Source of the DNA: Pseudoalteromonas luteoviolacea NCIMB 1942
Lineage (GTDB): Bacteria; Pseudomonadota; Gammaproteobacteria; Enterobacterales; Alteromonadaceae
Direction of reading: 5' to 3'
Length of the DNA stretch: 64,000 nt
Assembly (NCBI RefSeq): GCF_001625595.1
Contig: NZ_AUXT01000150.1
Location: 1-64,000, forward strand
The notes beneath the pieces were generated by a model that worked only from the letters and a program-made list of their open reading frames with translations, was not told where the DNA came from and searched no databases. A program made the position numbers and the translations under genes. Shown piece by piece: positions 27,551 through 36,466 of this stretch (the stretch's first letter is position 1; each line of letters starts with the position of its first letter).

Positions 27551-27791
27551 TTTAATTCCCTATTGAAACAACCCTGCGATTTTATCATGTGAACTTTTGT
27601 AATTAACTCTTCAAAATGAGTATGCTCATGAATTATAAGCCTTTATTGTAAACGGATGTAATAAAGCACCTAGTGAGTAGAATAAGTCCCGATAAGTTCG
27701 TGACAAATTAGTTCATCTACTTACCTTTAAAGTCACTTAAAAATTTCACTTTATTTATTAGCTTTTTCATTGGATTGATGCACAACACACC

Positions 27792-27842
27792 GTCCGTTGT
27801 CCGGCCACTTTTACTGTCCGCGTACTGTCCGGTGTCCGTCCG
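27792..27842 (+). promoter_or_regulatory. cluster of six GTCCG repeats, likely enhancer-binding sites
   Basis: GTCCG occurs at 27792, 27799, 27816, 27827, 27834 and 27838, all in the same orientation, four of them as TGTCCG. The cluster lies about 60-110 bp upstream of the -24/-12 promoter, the usual distance for sigma-54 activator sites. The operon encodes such an activator, so autoregulation is likely. Confidence 0.55.
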
Positions 27843-27903
27843 ATTGTCTTCTTCACTATAAACCAAATACTTATAAATACTTAAATTTCAATAACTTAAA
27901 AAT

Positions 27904-27919
27904 TGGCATAACAGTTGAT
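27904..27919 (+). promoter_or_regulatory. sigma-54 type -24/-12 promoter
   Basis: TGGCAT-N5-TTGAT matches the sigma-54 consensus TGGCAY-N5-TTGCW in spacing and in all but one core base (GA for GC at -12). The adaptor gene starts 45 bp downstream. The presence of a sigma-54 activator gene in the same operon raises confidence. Confidence 0.6.
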
Positions 27920-27963
27920 ATAAAGAAAAAGTGATATTAATTTAGTTCAAGGAATCAGATACC

Positions 27964-29232
27964 ATGATCCGGAGTACATCTCATCAAGATAAGGTGATTG
28001 CCCACAGCTCGGCCTCTAAAAAATGGTTAATAACAGGCATTGCGACCATGGGCATGTTAAGTGCCATCACCCTGTCACTAGACAGCTTTTCACAGCTACT
28101 ATCTGCTGAGCAAGTAGTTTCAAGTCAACAATTGAAAACCGCGAAGGTCGTACGTGGTGATATTCTTCAAGATATTCGCGTTGAGGGCCGCACCCTTGCG
28201 GCTGTCAGCCCGTCACTTTATGCCATAGCGCCTGGCACCGTCACCTTACATGTGAAAGCGGGTGATGCAATTAGCGCAGGGCAAATGCTCGTCAGCTTGG
28301 AGAGTCCAGAATTACGCAATCAGCTACTGCAAGAAGAAGCTACATTACAGCGATTAGAAATGGATATTAAACGCCAGCAAATTGCCATAAAACAGCAACA
28401 ACTAGACAATACACAAGCCATGGAGCTCGCAAAAGTTGAGCTTGAAGCTGCACAAAGTGAAATGGCACGCGCGCAAGCAAGCATTGAAAAACAAATTATC
28501 TCAAAGCTTGAATTGGAACAAACTATGGTCGAGCTTAAACGCGCCGAATTAAAAGAACGCCATGCAATTGATAGCTTAAAATTATCTCAGGAACAACTAA
28601 GTTTTGAATTACAAAGTACCCAACTTGATTTAGACCGACAGCGCCACTTAGTCGCTGACCTGCAACGTAAAGTGGATGCGCTCAAACTGACATCACCACT
28701 CAATGGTATTGTCGGTAATATCAATGTTCAACAAAAGCAACATGTACAGCGCGATGCTGAGCTAATGTCTCTGGTCGATCTCCGTGAATTAGAAGTCGAA
28801 GCATATATCCCCGAAAACCTCGCTGATGATCTGGGCATTGGCTTAACAGCGAAAGTTCAAATCAACAATCAATACTTCCCAGCCACACTGATGGCCATTT
28901 CTCCAGAAGTAGAAAATGGCAGAGTGTCTGGTCGTATCCGTTTTGAGCAACAACCCCAAAACCTCAGACAAAACCAACGAGTTAATGCCCAAATAATTAT
29001 TTCACAAAAGCAAGATGTGCTGAAAGTAGAGCGTGGTGCCTTTGTAGAAACAGGATCTGCCCGCACAGCTTATCGTGTGGCGGACGGAAACGCATATCGA
29101 ACCCCCATACAATTGGGTGTGAAAAGTATTAAAGAAGTTGAAGTCAAAGATGGCTTACAGGTAGGTGATACCATAGTAATATCTAGCCTATCGGCGTTTG
29201 GGCAAGCGCAACAAGTCATCTTAAGCGAATAA
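27964..29232 (+). CDS. HlyD/MacA-type periplasmic adaptor protein
   Basis: A 422-residue membrane-fusion protein with one N-terminal membrane helix (about 20-42). Order: lipoyl half motif (LYAIAPGTVTLHVKAGDAISAGQML), a long coiled-coil hairpin (about 125-235, rich in Gln/Glu/Leu), the second lipoyl half (LKLTSPLNGIVGNI), then beta-barrel and membrane-proximal domains. It would couple the ABC transporter encoded downstream to a TolC-like channel. First gene of the operon. Confidence 0.9.
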   Translation: MIRSTSHQDKVIAHSSASKKWLITGIATMGMLSAITLSLDSFSQLLSAEQVVSSQQLKTAKVVRGDILQDIRVEGRTLAAVSPSLYAIAPGTVTLHVKAGDAISAGQMLVSLESPELRNQLLQEEATLQRLEMDIKRQQIAIKQQQLDNTQAMELAKVELEAAQSEMARAQASIEKQIISKLELEQTMVELKRAELKERHAIDSLKLSQEQLSFELQSTQLDLDRQRHLVADLQRKVDALKLTSPLNGIVGNINVQQKQHVQRDAELMSLVDLRELEVEAYIPENLADDLGIGLTAKVQINNQYFPATLMAISPEVENGRVSGRIRFEQQPQNLRQNQRVNAQIIISQKQDVLKVERGAFVETGSARTAYRVADGNAYRTPIQLGVKSIKEVEVKDGLQVGDTIVISSLSAFGQAQQVILSE

Positions 29233-29249
29233 AATAAAAAGGAACAACC

Positions 29250-29945
29250 ATGCTAAAAATGAAAAACATCAGCAAAATATATCGTACTGACTTGGTAGAA
29301 ACTCACGCGCTCAGTGGCGTTAACCTTACTATAGAAGAAGGAGAGTTTATCGCTGTAACAGGTCCTTCAGGGTCTGGCAAAACGACCTTCTTAAACATTA
29401 CCGGATTACTAGAGACCTTTGAAGAAGGCCAGTACATGCTGGATGGTGAAGATGTTAGCCGGTTGTCGGATAAGCACTTATCTCGCCTTCGCAACGAAAA
29501 AATCGGATTCATATTCCAAGGATTTAACCTTATTTCTGATCTTAACCTGTACGACAATATTGAAGTACCACTCATATTTAGAGGGCTTAGCCAGCAAGCT
29601 CGAAAGCAGCGTATCGAAGAGAGCTTGGAGTTGGTCGGCCTAGGTAGCCGAGCACAACACTACCCTGCCCAACTGAGTGGCGGACAACAACAACGCGTTG
29701 CTATTGCTCGCGCCCTTGCTGGAAAGCCACGGTTCTTACTTGCAGATGAACCAACCGGTAATTTGGACACTTTGATGGCACGCCAAGTCATGGAACTATT
29801 ACAAGAAATCAATCGACAAGGCACCACTTTAATTATGGTGACCCATGACAATGAGCTAGCACAGCGCGCCCATCGAAATATTCAAATATTAGATGGTCAA
29901 CTGAGCGATATTGCAAAAAGCCAGTTAACTGATTTAGCGGTTTAA
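29250..29945 (+). CDS. ABC transporter ATPase, MacB/LolD family
   Basis: A 231-residue nucleotide-binding subunit with Walker A GPSGSGKTT (about 38-46), signature LSGGQQQRVAIARAL (about 142-156), Walker B FLLADEPTGNLD and the switch histidine in MVTHD. The sequence is typical of the MacB/LolD type-VII (mechanotransmission) ABC systems. It lies between the adaptor (17 bp upstream) and two permease genes (9 bp downstream). Confidence 0.95.
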   Translation: MLKMKNISKIYRTDLVETHALSGVNLTIEEGEFIAVTGPSGSGKTTFLNITGLLETFEEGQYMLDGEDVSRLSDKHLSRLRNEKIGFIFQGFNLISDLNLYDNIEVPLIFRGLSQQARKQRIEESLELVGLGSRAQHYPAQLSGGQQQRVAIARALAGKPRFLLADEPTGNLDTLMARQVMELLQEINRQGTTLIMVTHDNELAQRAHRNIQILDGQLSDIAKSQLTDLAV

Positions 29946-29954
29946 GGAGGTGTT

Positions 29955-31322
29955 ATGAACGACCTGATACACCTTGCTTGGCAGGGGTTTAAACAAAAAT
30001 CAAAACTGACAACTTTAATGGTCGCAAACCTCGTGATAGGTATCACTCTGCTACTGACTATGAGCACAATCATTGCACAAAGTGGCCACTCTGCACTTTC
30101 ACATAAACTAGAACAATTACATCATGTCAGTTTAAATTTCATGGATGCAGACTTTGATAGAAGGAATGCGCTCAGAACACCTCCCATGACTTATCAGGAC
30201 GCACAGGCGCTGACACTTGCATATAAACAAGGGGACATTGACCTTGAAGGATTGAGTTTTAGTTATACCACATCATTTGTATTAGATGTTGTAGACAAAA
30301 GTGCACGACCTCTGGACGCCACCAGCTCAGCTGTAGACCATGCGTTTTTTTCAATGATGCAAACCCCTTTTGTATACGGGCATGCTTGGGGCGAAAACAT
30401 GCATGATGATGCTGTGATCGTGCTTGATAAAAAAGCAAATGACCACCTATTTGCAGGTCAAAATTCAGTGGGAAAGTTAGTCGTTATCAACAACCAGCAG
30501 CTAGAAGTTATTGGTGTTGTCGATTTATCAAACCACACCTATCGCTTTCAAAATATCAGCTTTAGTAATAGGGAGAATGACTTAGCGTTTGTTCCACTAG
30601 GATATGCGACAAATCACAATCTTCCACGGGTTGGGTATATGCCCTGTATGACCAAAGAAGAGTCGTCTCGCACTGGGTATCGTCAATACAATATGATTGG
30701 GCTAAAAACGGCGGAATGTGGTTACATTCATGCTTGGGCCGAAGTATCTCCATTACAGGCAGAGGAACAGCTGGGCAATTTCACACTATGGCTAAGAAAT
30801 TATACGCAACAACAAACAACCCAAGGTCGCTTTACCCATGCTGAGCCATATTACTTACAGTCTTTAAAGCTGCTTCACGATACTATCTATGACTTTATGG
30901 ATTGGGAGCGCGTCTACCTGAACTTCGCATATTTGTTATTCGCGATTACCTTAGTAAATACCGTCGGTATTTTATTGGCCAAAAATCAGCATCGTGCCAA
31001 GTTGGTTTCACTTTATCGTGCACTAGGTGCAAACAGGGCCTACATAATAAAAATTCAAGTACTCGAATTACTGATAGGCGCTACCCTTGCTATCCTTTTG
31101 GGGGTAATTGGCGCACAAGTTGGATTGTATGTCATGTACTTGCTAGCACTGTACCAAATGGACTATGTCGGAGTGTCCGAGCAAGTTCAAAAACTCTACT
31201 CGATGGACCTGTTTTTCGCACTTAAGGCGGCAGGCGCTATCTACTTAACAATTCTTATAGCTGGTTTGTTCCCCATTATAAAAGCCAGTCGTATCGCACC
31301 TGCATCACAATTAAGGGGGTAA
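29955..31322 (+). CDS. FtsX/MacB-like ABC permease
   Basis: A 455-residue permease with the type-VII layout: one N-terminal helix (about 20-40), a large periplasmic MacB_PCD domain (about 45-310) and three C-terminal helices. The segment after the periplasmic domain (LLFAITLVNTVGILLAKNQHRAKLVSLYRALGANRAYI) has the conserved FtsX RALGA motif at the ATPase contact. Cysteines in the periplasmic part may form a disulfide. Pairs with the next permease; stop and next ATG are 4 bp apart. Confidence 0.9.
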   Translation: MNDLIHLAWQGFKQKSKLTTLMVANLVIGITLLLTMSTIIAQSGHSALSHKLEQLHHVSLNFMDADFDRRNALRTPPMTYQDAQALTLAYKQGDIDLEGLSFSYTTSFVLDVVDKSARPLDATSSAVDHAFFSMMQTPFVYGHAWGENMHDDAVIVLDKKANDHLFAGQNSVGKLVVINNQQLEVIGVVDLSNHTYRFQNISFSNRENDLAFVPLGYATNHNLPRVGYMPCMTKEESSRTGYRQYNMIGLKTAECGYIHAWAEVSPLQAEEQLGNFTLWLRNYTQQQTTQGRFTHAEPYYLQSLKLLHDTIYDFMDWERVYLNFAYLLFAITLVNTVGILLAKNQHRAKLVSLYRALGANRAYIIKIQVLELLIGATLAILLGVIGAQVGLYVMYLLALYQMDYVGVSEQVQKLYSMDLFFALKAAGAIYLTILIAGLFPIIKASRIAPASQLRG

Positions 31323-31326
31323 CACC

Positions 31327-32550
31327 ATGGCTATCAAACATATTTTAAAGTTGATACTAAAGCACAAAAGTATTTCGCTTCTGATCACATTGCAAATTGC
31401 CATCGCAGTTACCATCGTGGGTAACACCAGTTTTATTAGCTATCGGACACTGCAAAACTGGCTTATTCCTTCTCATATCGCTGAAGAACAGATTATCAAT
31501 GTTTATACACGTGTATTTGATAAGGAACTGGATCAAGGTGCTTTGATAGAAAGAGATCTTCGCAACCTGCGCGCATTACCTGAAGTCGAATTTGCCAGTT
31601 ATGCGGCGAATGAACTTGTACTTGCAACCGTAAATGGTCGTAATTTTGCCCATAGTACACTAGATAGAGACAAGCAAGGAGAGCATGTTGCTCTATTTTC
31701 ACAATCTCAGCAAGGTGTCGAAGCGTTAGGTATCAAAATCACGCAAGGGCGTAATTTTTATGATACTGAATACATTTTTTCTGACGGTGAGCAAGCAAGA
31801 AGAGCCAGCGTAATTCTTATCAGTGATGCACTCGCAACCGCTTTATTTGAAGAACAAAGTGCCCTAGGACAAACGATTTACTTGCACAATGAACGGCTAC
31901 CCTATCAAGTAATCGGTACTTACACAGATATGATGCTGGGCGAAAGTGCAGTATACAATAACAACTGGTATCACTCCGCCGTTATACCAGAAGCACACTA
32001 CGCACAAAATAGCCAAGTTAACTACATTATTAAAGTACATAAAGACACTACAGAACAAACCCTAGAGCGCATTGAAAACCTTTTATTCAACGAGCAAGGG
32101 CGGATTGTAAAGCAAGTTGAATATGCAGCCCGCGCTAAAAAGCGCCTATGGGACGGACGCAGTACGTTTGCTTTTATAATGATGGGGATTAGTGGGATCG
32201 CGATTTTAGTGACAGGAGTTGGTATAGTCGCACTGGTTTCTTTTTCAATTTCAGTGCGTACAAAAGAAATTGGTGTACTACGAGCCTTAGGAGCCAGTCA
32301 ATCTAGAGTGATGAGATCCTTACTCGTTGAAAATAGCATATTGGCTTTTGGGGGTATCGCTATTGGTCTATGCGCAGCATTGTGGCTCAATCAGTACTTT
32401 GTCACAAATCTTAGAATACAAGGACTGATAGTGCCTTGGTTGGCAGCTATTGTCGCCATTGGGGTTTGGTTACTAAGCGCCTGTGCGGTCTATATACCGG
32501 CTAGAAAAGCAGCTAGAATAGCCCCTGCTCAAGTAACGAAAACCAATTAA
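31327..32550 (+). CDS. FtsX/MacB-like ABC permease
   Basis: A 407-residue permease of the same type as the preceding gene but diverged, so the transporter is probably a heterodimer. One N-terminal helix, a periplasmic domain (about 45-270), then three helices with the RTKEIGVLRALGASQSRVM contact motif, the standard FtsX family signature. It ends at a hairpin before the regulator gene. Confidence 0.92.
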   Translation: MAIKHILKLILKHKSISLLITLQIAIAVTIVGNTSFISYRTLQNWLIPSHIAEEQIINVYTRVFDKELDQGALIERDLRNLRALPEVEFASYAANELVLATVNGRNFAHSTLDRDKQGEHVALFSQSQQGVEALGIKITQGRNFYDTEYIFSDGEQARRASVILISDALATALFEEQSALGQTIYLHNERLPYQVIGTYTDMMLGESAVYNNNWYHSAVIPEAHYAQNSQVNYIIKVHKDTTEQTLERIENLLFNEQGRIVKQVEYAARAKKRLWDGRSTFAFIMMGISGIAILVTGVGIVALVSFSISVRTKEIGVLRALGASQSRVMRSLLVENSILAFGGIAIGLCAALWLNQYFVTNLRIQGLIVPWLAAIVAIGVWLLSACAVYIPARKAARIAPAQVTKTN

Positions 32551-32563
32551 TAAAAATAACAAG

Positions 32564-32583
32564 CCAGCACTTTTGAGTGCTGG
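32564..32583 (+). terminator. hairpin between transporter and regulator genes
   Basis: A perfect 8-bp stem CCAGCACT/AGTGCTGG with a TTTG loop lies in the 51-bp gap after the second permease, followed by a weak T-containing tract. It could act as a partial terminator lowering expression of the regulator pair, or protect the upstream mRNA. Confidence 0.5.
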
Positions 32584-32601
32584 TATCTGAGTTTTAAAGT
32601 T

Positions 32602-33936
32602 ATGCAACATAGAATACTTGTTATCGATGACAACCAAGATGTAATTAAAGCACTCAAACTGCTTTTTTTGCTCAATGACATTGATTGTGATGGTGCTACG
32701 TCGCCCGATAAAGGCTTGGCCATGCTCCAAAATTCAACTTATGACCTCGTCATTCAAGATATGAACTTTACCTCTGACACGACATCTGGGGTTGAAGGAA
32801 AAACGCTTTACAAAGATATCCGTCAACTCAACCCAGATTTACCAATTATCCTTCTAACTGCATGGGCCAATCTAGAGATGGCCGTAGAACTTATCAAAGA
32901 CGGGGCAGCTAACTACTTAGAAAAACCCTGGCGAGAAGAGAAGCTACTCGCATCTGTTAACCAGCTTTTAGAAATGTACCGCTTAGAAAAAGCACAGTTT
33001 CAGCAGCAGCAACAATCCATTGCACGTGCAACCAAATTGACTGATAAGTTCAACCTAGCAGGGCTCGTTTGTGCAGATCCCGCCATGCTTAGTTTATTGG
33101 AAGTTGCCACCCAAGTCGCGCATTCAGATGCGCCTGTTTTAATTACCGGCCCCAATGGTGCCGGTAAAGAGAAGATTGCCGAAGTCATTGTCGCCAATAG
33201 TCCTTATCGTGACGCTCCATTTATCAAAATGAACGCTGGTGCATTACCTGCGGATTTAATAGAAGCTGAGTTATTTGGCGTAGTCGGTGGTGCCTATACT
33301 GGTGCAACTAAAAGTCGTATTGGCCGATTTGAAGCTGCGGATGGCGGCACACTATTTTTAGATGAAATAGGCAACCTTCCACTCTCTGGTCAGCAAAAAT
33401 TACTGCGAGTATTACAAACAGGAGAATTCGAACCCGTTGGCAGTAGCCAAACTAAACGAGTCAAAGTACGCGTGCTAAGTGCCACAAATATAGATCTTGC
33501 CGCAGCAATTTCACAGGGCCAGTTTAGAGAGGACCTCTACTACCGCCTTAACATGATTGAGCTTAATCTTCCGTCTCTGGCGCAGCGACCCGAAGATATT
33601 ATTCCTTTGGCTAATCACTTTATCGACCATACTAAGCGATTGAGTGCTGGCGCTCAGCATGCTTTAAAACGCTATCACTGGCCAGGTAATGTCAGGGAGT
33701 TACAAAATGTGATTGGTCGAGCAACACTGCTTGCGCAAGGTGAAGTCATCGAAGCACAAGATCTGGGGTTACAAATCAAGCAAACGAGTTCAGCCACTTC
33801 ATCAGAGTTTTCAGCGCAAGATATTCGCACAGCCCTGCAGGCCAACGATGGTAATGTAACCCATGCAGCGAAGAGCTTAGGGCTCAGCCGCCAAGCAATG
33901 TATAGACGCATGGACAAGTTTGGAATCGCACGTTGA
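32602..33936 (+). CDS. sigma-54-dependent response regulator (NtrC family)
   Basis: A 444-residue enhancer-binding protein. Receiver domain (1-125) with phospho-acceptor D53 (IQDMNF), T in LLTAW and K in LEKPW; AAA+ domain (about 160-380) with Walker A GPNGAGKE, the sigma-54 contact loop GAYTGA in place of GAFTGA, and LFLDEIGNL as Walker B; a Fis-type HTH at 405-440 (GNVTHAAKSLGLSRQAMYRRM). It should activate the -24/-12 promoter of its own operon. Tyr for Phe in the contact loop is tolerated in some activators. The histidine kinase overlaps its stop by one base. Confidence 0.95.
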   Translation: MQHRILVIDDNQDVIKALKLLFLLNDIDCDGATSPDKGLAMLQNSTYDLVIQDMNFTSDTTSGVEGKTLYKDIRQLNPDLPIILLTAWANLEMAVELIKDGAANYLEKPWREEKLLASVNQLLEMYRLEKAQFQQQQQSIARATKLTDKFNLAGLVCADPAMLSLLEVATQVAHSDAPVLITGPNGAGKEKIAEVIVANSPYRDAPFIKMNAGALPADLIEAELFGVVGGAYTGATKSRIGRFEAADGGTLFLDEIGNLPLSGQQKLLRVLQTGEFEPVGSSQTKRVKVRVLSATNIDLAAAISQGQFREDLYYRLNMIELNLPSLAQRPEDIIPLANHFIDHTKRLSAGAQHALKRYHWPGNVRELQNVIGRATLLAQGEVIEAQDLGLQIKQTSSATSSEFSAQDIRTALQANDGNVTHAAKSLGLSRQAMYRRMDKFGIAR

Positions 33937-35264
33937 TGAAATTTAAGTCGTACTCACTGGCTGGCAAAATGGCAATCTTTTGCATCGTGGCTCTTTTGAT
34001 TTTGGTAGCAACTCAGTCTGGGTTACTCTTTTTAGGTGCATCATTTAACGCTGCTACAGTTGGGGCATTTTTGCTGGTGATCCCGTTAGTATTTATATAT
34101 TGCGAGGTGGTGTTTAGGCAACATAAGCACGTAATAGATACGCTCACGAATGGACTAAAAAGCATTCGTGATGAAGACTTTTCAATCCGTATTGCCGAGT
34201 ATCATAGCTATGAATTAAAAGATCTCCTGCGTATGTATAACATATTGACGAGCAGTTTAAGACAACAGCGCCAATCCTCCAATCAACGTGAAATTTTATT
34301 AGATAGTATCGTTCAAGCATCGCCCATGGGCATTATTTTGCTGGATACCTTCCATCACATTGTCTATTCCAACGGTGAAGCAGCCCAACTGTTAAAAAAA
34401 CCGAAACTAGAGGGGATGGCGCTGCATCAAAGTATCAAAAAATTACACCCCAACTTACAAGTTGCAATTACCGAACAACAAACTGGCCTGATTAGCTTTG
34501 AACAACATGACCTAAAACAAAGTTACTATTTAAGCTTTAAGCAAGTCACGTTAAATCAAAAGCCTCATCGACTCTTAATCTTCAAAAACGTTTCCCATGA
34601 GCTAAGCCAAGAAGAGATTAATATGTGGAAAAATGCTATCCGCTTAATCAGTCACGAGTTAAATAATTCTCTTGCGCCTATTAGCTCACTCACTACTTCT
34701 GCCAAAACGATGGTGGAACAAAGCAAACATCTAAAATTATTACCCGATATTCTGCAAACCATAGACCAACGGACTACCCATCTTAGCGAATTTATTGCGC
34801 AATATGCTCATTTTGCAAGGCTGCCCAAACCCAACTTCGCCTACCATGATTTAGCGCCGCTTTTTGACCAAGTAAACAAGCTCTACCCCTTTGAAATGTT
34901 GGCTTCACTGCCTGTTACACGCGCATACTTTGACATAACACAAATGGAGCAGGTGCTCATTAATATATTAAAAAATGCCCATGAATCTGGTAGTCTACCT
35001 CAAGAGATCGCAGTTAAAGTAGTCAAAGATTATACTCGCCTCAGAGTTGCGGTGGTGGACAGAGGCACAGGGATCATCGACGGAAATCATCACCAGGCGC
35101 TACAACCTTTCTACTCGACTAAAACTGATGGCACAGGCTTAGGTTTGAGCCTATGCAACGAAATAATTTGCGCACACCAAGGCCTAATTAAACTAAAGAA
35201 TAGAGAACGAGGAGGGCTAATGGTTGAATTTGATATCCCTTTACAGGACACTAAATACAATTAA
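33936..35264 (+). CDS. membrane histidine kinase partnered with the NtrC-type regulator
   Basis: A 442-residue sensor kinase: two membrane helices (about 10-28 and 32-52) with almost no periplasmic loop, a HAMP-like linker, a PAS domain (about 120-210), H-box ISHELNN with H240, N-box QVLINILKNAHESG, and G-boxes DRGTGI and GTGLGLSLC. The lack of a periplasmic domain suggests it senses the membrane or the cytoplasm, as in NtrY-like kinases. I start at the ATG at 33936 (TGATG overlap with the regulator stop) rather than the TTG one codon earlier. Confidence 0.93.
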   Translation: MKFKSYSLAGKMAIFCIVALLILVATQSGLLFLGASFNAATVGAFLLVIPLVFIYCEVVFRQHKHVIDTLTNGLKSIRDEDFSIRIAEYHSYELKDLLRMYNILTSSLRQQRQSSNQREILLDSIVQASPMGIILLDTFHHIVYSNGEAAQLLKKPKLEGMALHQSIKKLHPNLQVAITEQQTGLISFEQHDLKQSYYLSFKQVTLNQKPHRLLIFKNVSHELSQEEINMWKNAIRLISHELNNSLAPISSLTTSAKTMVEQSKHLKLLPDILQTIDQRTTHLSEFIAQYAHFARLPKPNFAYHDLAPLFDQVNKLYPFEMLASLPVTRAYFDITQMEQVLINILKNAHESGSLPQEIAVKVVKDYTRLRVAVVDRGTGIIDGNHHQALQPFYSTKTDGTGLGLSLCNEIICAHQGLIKLKNRERGGLMVEFDIPLQDTKYN

Positions 35265-35304
35265 AGGATTTGCATCTGACTTTAGGTGCCCAATAGGATG
35301 GCCC

Positions 35305-36399
35305 ATGACCCCCTTATATCGCTTTGTAATCACATGCCTATACCCTATTACTCTTGTAGGCTGCCAAATAACATCTGTTGTGGAAAAAGAGCCTGCTCCC
35401 ACAGTGGTAGCTCCTTGCTGGCTGCAAGCGCCCGTACAATCAAATCAGGTAGGGTTCATTGGTACAGCAGCGCCATACAGTGCAACCCAATATGGCTCTT
35501 TGATTGCGAGTCGTCAGCGCGCTTTAGTGAGATTACTAGAGCACTATGCAATCTCTGAAATCGACGTAGAATTGAATAAAGTCACACATAACTTAACAAG
35601 CATTTCCTTAGAAAATGGGCAGGAGGTCTATTTCTCGGACCCTCATGTAACAGCGGATACACTTTACAGCTACGCGAGTACCTCGGCACTCACGACCAAT
35701 AAACAATGCCAGCCAATTGAGTGTGACTTTTCTCAGTGTCAACCTTCATGGTTATGCCAGAACAGTCACAATAGCGTTATTGGTGTGAGTTATTACACTG
35801 CATTCGCACACCAACAAATCCCCATGAACGCACAAAATGCCAAAGTTCTTGCAGGCTACCTGAGTCAGGCGAGAGTAAACGTTAAAGAGCAATTACGCGA
35901 AAGCTACGTATCTGATGAGCAATCTGAAACCCAATACGCCATAAACCTATCTCGTCAAGGCAATGTTTCTGCTCAAAAAATAGAGCAGCCAATACTCATG
36001 ACTAACAGTTGTACTTACGGCGCAACTCTGTTTGCTAATTACAGCCTCCCAACACGAGAAGCTCCCCTTTCAAACCCTACTAATTGGCGCAAAAAACAAG
36101 AGTTTGAAGGTAGAAGTATTGTTTTAGGAAACTTTGGTGAAGATGGCACGATAGCGCCTGATAACCTCTTAAGTAGCGCCATTAAATTCGCCATCCGAGA
36201 TGCACTGGTTGAGCTTGCAAAAATAAAAGGAATAGAAATTTCTTCAAATAGTACACTTGTACAAAATGAGGGGCGCTACTTTTTAAACCATACCTATTAT
36301 ACCATCGAGCAGACTGTAAATGGCCGCCTACTTGATATCCAAATCAATTACAAAGATGGGCTTCCTAACGTCTATGTTTGGCTGTTAGAGGGCAGCTAA
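35305..36399 (+). CDS. lipoprotein of unknown function, distantly LPP20-like
   Basis: A 364-residue protein whose signal peptide ends in the lipobox LVGC (Cys about 16). I chose the ATG at 35305 (AGGA 8 nt upstream); the longer frame from 35224 overlaps the kinase and hides the signal peptide. The early segment CWLQAPVQSNQVGFIGTAAP followed by ASRQRALVRLLEHY resembles LPP20-type lipoproteins. Several cysteine pairs (QCQPIECDFSQCQPSWLC) suggest disulfides. It is in the same direction 40 bp after the kinase, so it is probably the last member of the export operon; its role there is unknown. Confidence 0.65.
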   Translation: MTPLYRFVITCLYPITLVGCQITSVVEKEPAPTVVAPCWLQAPVQSNQVGFIGTAAPYSATQYGSLIASRQRALVRLLEHYAISEIDVELNKVTHNLTSISLENGQEVYFSDPHVTADTLYSYASTSALTTNKQCQPIECDFSQCQPSWLCQNSHNSVIGVSYYTAFAHQQIPMNAQNAKVLAGYLSQARVNVKEQLRESYVSDEQSETQYAINLSRQGNVSAQKIEQPILMTNSCTYGATLFANYSLPTREAPLSNPTNWRKKQEFEGRSIVLGNFGEDGTIAPDNLLSSAIKFAIRDALVELAKIKGIEISSNSTLVQNEGRYFLNHTYYTIEQTVNGRLLDIQINYKDGLPNVYVWLLEGS

Positions 36400-36466
36400 A
36401 CACATAATGCGGCCCTCTTGTTCAGTAAGGGCTGCTTCTGCCCCTACTGAGTTGAGTGTGTAGTGG

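Larger units (their letters stand above)
27551..27963. other. regulatory region of the sigma-54 efflux operon
   Basis: Gene-free region upstream of the export operon. It contains the GTCCG repeat cluster (27792-27842) and a -24/-12 promoter (27904-27919), listed separately. A short palindrome ATGAG-TATG-CTCAT (27616-27629) is nearer to the divergent lipoprotein gene and may be its operator. Confidence 0.6.

Noticed and set aside
36411-36440. Imperfect GC-rich stem between the lipoprotein and S8 protease genes
   Set aside because: Mismatched stem and no T tract; it may still end both convergent genes but is not supported.
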